NCBI GenBank assembly: GCA_947303905.1
Contig: CAMYZR010000029.1
Coordinates: forward strand, 1-9,654
Source of the DNA: an uncultured Atopobiaceae bacterium
GTDB taxonomy: Bacteria; Actinomycetota; Coriobacteriia; Coriobacteriales; Atopobiaceae
Reading direction: 5' to 3'
Length of the DNA: 9,654 bases
The first letter of the stretch is position 1. The number at the start of each line of letters is the position of its first letter. Under the pieces are notes generated by a model. The model saw only the letters and a program-made list of their open reading frames with translations. It did not search any database and had not been told where the DNA came from. Below are positions 5,789-9,654 of this stretch, piece by piece. The position numbers and the translations under genes are program-made.

Positions 5789-7282
5789 ATGTTTGCCAAG
5801 ATTCTCATGATGGCCGTCTTCATCGCAGCCGTGGTTGCGATCGGCCTCAAGACCCGTGGGTCCGCGGGCAGCGTCGAGGGCTTTGTCCTCGGCGGCCGCA
5901 ACGTGGGACCATGGCTCTCCGCTTTTGCCTATGGCACCAGCTACTTTTCTGCCGTCATCTTCGTAGGCTATGCGGGCCAGTTTGGCTGGAAGTATGGCAT
6001 CTCCGCAACGTGGATCGGCATTGGCAACGCCTTTGTGGGCAGCCTTCTCGCCTGGGTCGTGCTGGGACTGCGCACGCGTCGGATGACCCATCGCCTGGGC
6101 TCGACCACGATGCCGCAGTTCTTTGGTTCGCGCTATGACAGCGAGGCGCTGCGCGTCGCATCGGCAGCCATCATCTTCGTGTTCCTCATCCCCTACACCG
6201 CCTCGGTCTACAACGGCCTGTCGCGCCTGTTCGAGATGGCCTTTGGCATCGACTACACCGTCTGCATCATCGGCATGGCCATCGTGACCTGCATCTATGT
6301 GGTGCTCGGCGGCTACATGGCCACCGTCGTCAACGACTTCGTGCAGGGCATGGTCATGCTTATCGGCATCATCGCCATCATCGCCGCGGTCATCATCAAC
6401 AACGGCGGCTTCATCACGGCCATCACCTCGCTGTCGCAGATTCCTGTCGAGGGCTCCGAGATGCAGGGTGCGCTTGCTGGCTTCTTCGGACCCGACCCGC
6501 TGAACCTGCTCGGCGTCGTCATCCTCACGTCGCTGGGCACCTGGGGCCTGCCCCAAATGGTGGGCAAGTTCTACGCCATCAAGAGCGACGAGGCCGTCAA
6601 GCAGGGCGCCATCATCTCCACGTTCTTCGCCGTGATCGTCGCCGGTGGCAGCTACTTCCTCGGCGGTTTCGGTCGCCTCTACGCAGGCCAGGTCACCTTC
6701 AATCCCGAGACTGGCGCACCCGTGTACGACTCGATCGTGCCCTCCATGCTCTCCACCCTGCCCAACCTGCTCATCGGTCTGGTCATCGTGCTGGTGCTCT
6801 CCGCGAGCATGTCCACGCTCTCCTCGCTCGTGCTGACCTCGTCGTCCACCCTCACCATCGACCTGATCAAGGGCCGCCTGGTTAAGGACATGGACGACAA
6901 GAAGCAGCTCCTGTGGATGCGCGGCCTGCTCGTTGCCTTCGTGGTGCTCTCCGCCGCCATCGCGCTCTGGCAGTACACCTCGCCGGTCAACTTCATTGCC
7001 CAGCTCATGGGCATCTCCTGGGGCGCGCTTGCCGGCGCCTTCCTCGGCCCGTTCATCTGGGGCCTCTACAGCGCACGCGTGTCCCGCATCGCCGTGTGGG
7101 CGAGCTTCATCTGCGGCGTGGGCCTGACCACGGCCAACATGTTCATCGGCTTCATCGCGAGCCCCGTCAACTGCGGCGCCATCGCCATGCTGCTCTCGCT
7201 GGCGATCGTGCCTCTCGTCTCGGCCTTCACGCCAGCGGTGCCCTTCGAGCTCGACGAGCCCCTCAGCGCCCGCGAAGTCTAA
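5789..7282 (+). CDS. Sodium:solute symporter family transporter
   Basis: This 497-residue integral membrane protein belongs to the sodium:solute symporter (SSS) family and is full length. Many hydrophobic segments are visible, including about 3-20, 74-94, 123-140, 158-176, 186-204, 240-252, 272-292, 325-340, 378-394, 406-426, 436-456 and 463-482. The GGYMATVVNDFVQGMVM stretch (174-190) and LSASMSTLSSLVLTSSSTL (337-355) match the family's conserved regions; the serine/threonine cluster in the latter matches the sodium-site helix of related transporters. It should import a small organic solute with sodium. The substrate cannot be read from the sequence; proline, pantothenate, sugar or carboxylate are all known in the family. 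The start has AAAGGA 6 bases upstream. The leader holds a 20-bp palindrome and a 13-bp-arm hairpin follows the stop. Confidence 0.9.
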   Translation: MFAKILMMAVFIAAVVAIGLKTRGSAGSVEGFVLGGRNVGPWLSAFAYGTSYFSAVIFVGYAGQFGWKYGISATWIGIGNAFVGSLLAWVVLGLRTRRMTHRLGSTTMPQFFGSRYDSEALRVASAAIIFVFLIPYTASVYNGLSRLFEMAFGIDYTVCIIGMAIVTCIYVVLGGYMATVVNDFVQGMVMLIGIIAIIAAVIINNGGFITAITSLSQIPVEGSEMQGALAGFFGPDPLNLLGVVILTSLGTWGLPQMVGKFYAIKSDEAVKQGAIISTFFAVIVAGGSYFLGGFGRLYAGQVTFNPETGAPVYDSIVPSMLSTLPNLLIGLVIVLVLSASMSTLSSLVLTSSSTLTIDLIKGRLVKDMDDKKQLLWMRGLLVAFVVLSAAIALWQYTSPVNFIAQLMGISWGALAGAFLGPFIWGLYSARVSRIAVWASFICGVGLTTANMFIGFIASPVNCGAIAMLLSLAIVPLVSAFTPAVPFELDEPLSAREV

Positions 7283-7288
7283 TCCGCC

Positions 7289-7326
7289 AGGCGGCACACC
7301 AGCTACGTGGGGTTGGTGTGCCGCCT
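7289..7326 (-). repeat. Dispersed palindrome, copy 4, with extended 13-bp arms
   Basis: AGGCGGCACACCA (7289-7301) and TGGTGTGCCGCCT (7314-7326) are perfect 13-bp arms around a 12-base centre. The family element itself is 7292-7323, 32 bp, with CACG on the minus strand. It starts 6 bases after the symporter TAA and would form a very stable hairpin in the symporter mRNA. No T-run follows, so intrinsic termination is possible but not shown. Compared with the other copies the outer pair is C-G instead of T-A and the inner arm is changed in a matched way. Confidence 0.8.
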
Positions 7327-7332
7327 CTCACA

Positions 7333-7365
7333 TGGCACACTTACTCCGTGAGAGTTAGTGTGCCA
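7333..7365 (-). repeat. Dispersed palindrome, copy 5
   Basis: TGGCACACT (7333-7341) and AGTGTGCCA (7357-7365) are perfect 9-bp arms, extended by one more A-T pair at 7332/7366. An inner stem ACTC (7343-7346) with GAGT (7352-7355) follows after one mismatch. CACGGAG reads on the minus strand. It is the most symmetric 33-bp copy, lies 9 bases from copy 4, and ends 24 bases before the nitroreductase ATG. Confidence 0.85.
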
Positions 7366-7389
7366 TTCTGTATTAGGGGGCTGCCCGCC

Positions 7390-7955
7390 ATGAACGCCAG
7401 CGAGATCATCATCGAGAGCCTCCGTACGCGCGTGTCGGTCCGCGCGTTTATCGACGAGCCCATCTCCGCCGAGGAGGAGCACGCCATTCTCGAAGCCGCT
7501 TGCCAGGCCCCCACAGCGGCGTGGGCGATGCTCTGCTCGCATGCGTCGACGCCACCATCGCCGCACAGAACGCTGTCGTTGCCGCGCAAGCGCTTGGCAT
7601 CGGGTCGTGCTACATCGGGGACATCATCGAGAACGCCGAGGTCCAGCGCGAGATACTGTCGCTTCCCGACCATGTCATGCCTGCCTGCATGCTCGTGATG
7701 GGTCGCCCGACCGAGCAGCAGCTGAGGCGACAGAAGCCGCGGCGCTTTGCTCTTGACACGGTGGTATGCGTGGACAGCTACTGCGACGCGCCACAAGACG
7801 AGCTGCTCGAGGCCATCGGCAGCAAGCTCAGTGGCGGCGAGGAGTCGATTGCAGCCTTCTGCGAGCGAAAGTGGAACAGTGACTTCTCGCGCGAGATGAC
7901 ACGATCGGCCGACATCTGGCTCGACGGGTTCCCGTTCAAGGATGTGGCACACTAG
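7390..7955 (+). pseudogene. Nitroreductase-family gene with internal deletion and frameshift
   Basis: The first 43 codons (7390-7518) encode a normal nitroreductase N-terminus, with RVSVRAFIDEPIS (14-26) and the QAPTA FMN-binding stretch (39-43). The matching C-terminal part is in a different frame from about 7518 to the TAG at 7953-7955: GDALLACVDATIAAQNAVVAA, then ALGIGSCYIGDIIEN and MLVMGRP. In intact relatives about 65-70 residues normally lie between these blocks, so roughly 200 bases appear lost at about 7516-7524, at a GCGGCG. The original frame runs on through unrelated residues to a stop at 7696-7698, giving a 102-residue product that could not fold as this FMN enzyme. The ATG has AGGGGG 9 bases upstream, so initiation may persist. 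Little other decay is seen, which suggests a recent event or an assembly error. The terminal codons overlap palindrome copy 6. Confidence 0.85.
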
Positions 7956-7977
7956 CTGTCACGGAGAGAACGCGCCA
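7945..7977 (+). repeat. Dispersed palindrome, copy 6
   Basis: It begins TGGCACACTAG, has CTGTCACGGAG at the centre and ends GCGCCA. The TAG inside its left arm (7953-7955) is the stop of the nitroreductase reading frame. Only the outer four pairs and a few inner pairs are intact, so it is a weaker hairpin than copies 4 and 5. It ends 12 bases before the ATG of the flavodoxin-fold gene, next to that gene's ribosome site. It closely resembles copy 1, which also starts TGGCACACTAG and ends GCGCCA. Confidence 0.78.
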
Positions 7978-7989
7978 CGAGGAGCAGCT

Positions 7990-8646
7990 ATGAGCAGAAT
8001 CGTCGCCATCAACGCAAGTCCGAGAACCACCTGGAACACCGCCACCCTCGTGCGCGATGCGGCACGTGGTGCCGAGGATGCCGGGGCTGAGGTCCAGGTC
8101 TTCGACCTGTACCAGCTCGAACCGTATATGGGCTGCCGTTCGTGCTTTGCCTGCAAGCGCGGAAAGACTGCGGGACGGTGCGTCTACCCCGACGGACTCA
8201 CGCCTGTCATCGACGCCATCCGCGATGCTGATGGGGTCATCATCGGCACGCCCAACTATCTGGGTGACGTGTCGGCTGGCCTGCGCTGCCTCATGGAGCG
8301 CGTCATCTTCCAGAACCTCACCTACAAGAAGGACCCGCGCTGGTATCGCGAGCCCTCCACGCCCGTGCTCTTCATCATGACGAGCAACGCCCCAGACGGT
8401 TCCTACCAGGAGGGCGGCTTCTACGCGCACATGCTGCAGTCCAAGCTCATGTCCATCGGCAACGCCATCGGACCGGCACGCCCCCTCGTGTGCGGATCCA
8501 CGCTCCAAGTGAGCGACTACAGCCGCTACGACTGGGACATGTTCGACGCCGAGCAGCGGCGCTACCGTCACGAGAAGACCTTCCCCCTCGAGCGCGAGAT
8601 GGCCGAGGAGCTCGGCGCGGAGCTCGTCTGCGACCCCTGGGCGTAG
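7990..8646 (+). CDS. Flavodoxin-fold NAD(P)H-dependent reductase, iron-sulfur flavoprotein-like
   Basis: This 218-residue protein is of the NADPH-dependent FMN reductase / flavodoxin-like family. It starts with the family strand and FMN phosphate loop IVAINASPRTTWNTATL (4-20). GTPNYLGDVSAGLRCLMER, near 79-97, matches the second FMN-binding loop. A cysteine cluster, C49-x2-C52-x2-C55-x8-C64, lies in GCRSCFACKRGK...GRC; compact clusters of this kind bind a 4Fe-4S centre in iron-sulfur flavoproteins such as Isf, so electron transfer is likely. The ATG at 7990 has AGGAG 7 bases upstream. An in-frame ATG at 7942 lies inside the nitroreductase gene and has no ribosome site. Palindrome copy 6 is directly upstream, and the gene may have shared a transcript with the broken nitroreductase. 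Substrate and redox partner are unknown. Confidence 0.87.
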   Translation: MSRIVAINASPRTTWNTATLVRDAARGAEDAGAEVQVFDLYQLEPYMGCRSCFACKRGKTAGRCVYPDGLTPVIDAIRDADGVIIGTPNYLGDVSAGLRCLMERVIFQNLTYKKDPRWYREPSTPVLFIMTSNAPDGSYQEGGFYAHMLQSKLMSIGNAIGPARPLVCGSTLQVSDYSRYDWDMFDAEQRRYRHEKTFPLEREMAEELGAELVCDPWA

Positions 8647-8659
8647 GGAGTCGCGTTCA

Positions 8660-8687
8660 ATCGCGTGGAGTCAGCGCACGACGCGAT
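8660..8687. terminator. Candidate bidirectional hairpin between convergent genes
   Basis: ATCGCGT (8660-8666) and ACGCGAT (8681-8687) are exact reverse complements with a 14-base loop. It lies between the stop of the flavodoxin-fold gene (8644-8646) and the last codons of the RibD-like gene (stop at 8671-8673), a natural place for a two-way terminator. No T-run is present on either side, so the call is tentative. Confidence 0.3.
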
Positions 8688-9351
8688 AGCGCAGACGCAG
8701 GTAGGAGTCGCGCAGGAGGTCGCAAGAAACGAGCTCGAGCGCTACGAGTTGGGACAGCTCGTCCAGCGATGTCAGGGAGGGCCCGTCAACGAGCGTGGGC
8801 GTGTCGCGACCGCCAACCAAAACTGGTGCCACCACGATGTCGATCGCATCGATGAGTCCCGCGCGCATAAGCGCAGCATTGAGCGTGCCGCCGGACTGCA
8901 CTGTCAGCCGCTTGCAGCCGTAGTCACTGCACAGCTGGCACAGCGCCTGCTCAAGCGACGGATGCTCCTGGTAGATGACGGAGAGGTCCTCCTCCCCCAA
9001 GCTCAGTGCAGGGTGCGCGGGGTTTGACGTCACGATCACCAGCTGGTGGCACTTTGCGCAGAGGTAGCGCACGCCCGTCTCGGTGAGGTGCGTGTTGTCC
9101 ACGATGGCGAACGAGACCACCGTCTTCTCCGGCAGAGGCAGCTCGTTGGCGCCGATCTTTGCCATCACGCGCCCGGTGTTGAGCGACCAGAGGTCCGTCT
9201 CCTGCTCGAGGTCGTAGTACTGCCGCAGACCCTTCCCCACGCCTGGGACGCGCGGGAGGTCGCGGTCGAAGTCAAGGGTGTCGGTGGAGCCGCAGCGGAT
9301 CTTGCCGTCCGCCGACATGAGCATGAAGAGCGTGGTAAAAGGCCTGTTCAT
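8671..9351 (-). CDS. RibD C-terminal-domain (DHFR-like) reductase
   Basis: This 226-residue protein consists only of the RibD C-terminal reductase fold, related to dihydrofolate reductase, with no deaminase domain. The start RPFTTLFMLMSADGKI (3-18) and the block VQSGGTLNAALMRAGLIDAI (151-170), followed by APVLVGGRDTPTLVDG (175-190), are the family signatures; the SGGTLN loop is expected to bind NADPH. Free-standing members act on pyrimidine- or pterin-type substrates, but many have no known role, and riboflavin synthesis is not implied by context. I chose the ATG at 9351 because GGAGG lies 5 bases upstream and the family motif follows. The in-frame ATG at 9384 would add 11 residues without a ribosome site. 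The frame stays open to 9618 but that extension looks non-coding. It is convergent with the flavodoxin-fold gene. Confidence 0.85.
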   Translation of the reverse strand: MNRPFTTLFMLMSADGKIRCGSTDTLDFDRDLPRVPGVGKGLRQYYDLEQETDLWSLNTGRVMAKIGANELPLPEKTVVSFAIVDNTHLTETGVRYLCAKCHQLVIVTSNPAHPALSLGEEDLSVIYQEHPSLEQALCQLCSDYGCKRLTVQSGGTLNAALMRAGLIDAIDIVVAPVLVGGRDTPTLVDGPSLTSLDELSQLVALELVSCDLLRDSYLRLRYRVVR

Positions 9352-9420
9352 GGGTGCCTCCAGGGCTGGGAGTTGTAGCTTCATGTTATCGGAGGAGCTT
9401 GGCTTTGGTGTACGAGGGCG

Positions 9421-9468
9421 GAGCGCTGAGATGACAGGGCACATCCTCGGTGAAGCGCTCGGGTCATC
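9421..9468 (-). other. Interleaved inverted repeats, possible RNA pseudoknot in the RibD-like leader
   Basis: GAGCGCT (9421-9427) pairs with AGCGCTC (9454-9460), and GATGAC (9430-9435) pairs with GTCATC (9463-9468). The pairs interleave in the order a, b, a', b', the layout of an H-type pseudoknot, and both stems are perfect. Read on the minus strand this lies about 70-117 bases before the RibD-like start codon. A cis-acting leader is possible. It matches no riboswitch class I can recall, and short GC-rich matches can arise by chance. Confidence 0.35.
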
Positions 9469-9533
9469 AAAGGCAGGGGCAACGTAGACCCCGTCGGTAT
9501 GCTTTCCGACTCGTACCATTTCCTCGTCTGCCT

Positions 9534-9563
9534 TTGGATACGGATGGAGTGGTATGATATAGA
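9534..9563 (+). promoter_or_regulatory. Candidate rightward promoter
   Basis: TTGGAT (9534-9539) and TATAGA (9558-9563) are 18 bases apart, in the most AT-rich part of the right-end region. It would read out of the window to the right and could serve a gene starting near 9608-9613 or beyond. The boxes are moderate matches only. Confidence 0.25.
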
Positions 9564-9624
9564 GAGACGCGGGGCGGTCTGTGGTAAGCCCTCCCGCGGC
9601 GGTTTTCATGACATGCAAGTCACG

Positions 9625-9654
9625 ACTGCGGCCGCCTGCCAGGGCGGCTGCAGT
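9625..9654. repeat. Strong GC-rich hairpin at the right edge
   Basis: ACTGC then GCCGCC on the left and GGCGGC then GCAGT on the right pair across one mismatch (9630/9649), so 11 of 12 pairs match around a 6-base loop TGCCAG. The structure reaches the last base of the window and may continue. It could be a leader hairpin or part of a regulatory RNA; it also overlaps a possible coding start. Confidence 0.45.

Larger units (their letters stand above)
9352..9654. other. 303-base stretch without a convincing gene
   Basis: I found no credible gene here. The minus-strand frame upstream of the RibD-like start stays open but shows no family similarity. Structures seen are two interleaved inverted repeats (9421-9468), a possible plus-strand promoter (9534-9563) and a hairpin ending at the window edge (9625-9654). 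A plus-strand ATG at 9613 opens 14 codons reading MQVTTAAACQGGCS to the edge, without a clear ribosome site; it could be the start of a gene to the right. Confidence 0.5.

Noticed and set aside
5774..7297. A 507-residue open frame antisense to the symporter
   Set aside because: It is rich in H, D, E, G, R and A with no family motif, and is what strong third-position G/C bias in a long gene produces on the other strand. The sense frame is a clear membrane transporter.
41..7977. The repeats as a CRISPR array
   Set aside because: The copies are dispersed over 8 kb, imperfect, in both orientations and without regular spacers; no cas gene is present.
9385..9618. N-terminal extension of the RibD-like protein by up to 89 residues
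   Set aside because: The extension resembles no domain, and the start at 9351 has a good ribosome site followed at once by the family motif.

Overview
The window is a GC-rich bacterial chromosome segment with strong G/C bias at third codon positions, tightly packed genes and good Shine-Dalgarno sequences. The gene content resembles host-associated anaerobic Actinobacteria, and I would guess a Coriobacteriia member such as Olsenella or Atopobium. That placement is inference; no rRNA or marker gene is present.

Left third (75-3778, minus strand). This is a cell-surface glycopolymer unit read right to left: an LCP-family ligase, then a CapF/FnlB/WbjC-type bifunctional reductase-cupin, then a CapG/FnlC/WbjD-type 2-epimerase. 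The last two catalyse the later steps of UDP-N-acetyl-L-fucosamine synthesis. LCP enzymes attach finished glycopolymers to the cell wall, so the set fits making and anchoring an L-FucNAc-containing wall polymer or capsule. The first enzyme of the pathway (CapE/FnlA/WbjB) is not in the window.

Middle (4003-7282). A lipase of the Geobacillus/Staphylococcus zinc-lipase type has intact catalytic and zinc-site residues but no signal peptide. It converges on a DUF1810 gene. A sodium:solute symporter with its own leader follows.

Right (7390-9654). A nitroreductase-family gene is broken by an internal deletion of roughly 65-70 codons that also shifts the frame. It is followed by a flavodoxin-fold reductase with a clustered cysteine motif, then a convergent RibD C-terminal-domain (DHFR-like) reductase. 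The last 303 bases hold no convincing gene but contain an interleaved inverted-repeat pair and a strong hairpin at the window edge.

The most unusual feature is a family of six 32-35 bp imperfect palindromes at gene borders (41-72, 3900-3934, 5575-5607, 7292-7323, 7333-7365, 7945-7977). They share a TGGCACAC-type left arm, a GTGTGCCA-type right arm and an invariant CACG near the centre. Copies sit just after stop codons or in leaders just before ribosome binding sites, and one supplies a stop codon. Some arm differences are compensated on the other arm. They could be operators of an undescribed regulon, a REP/MITE-like palindromic repeat, or RNA hairpins; the sequence alone does not decide.
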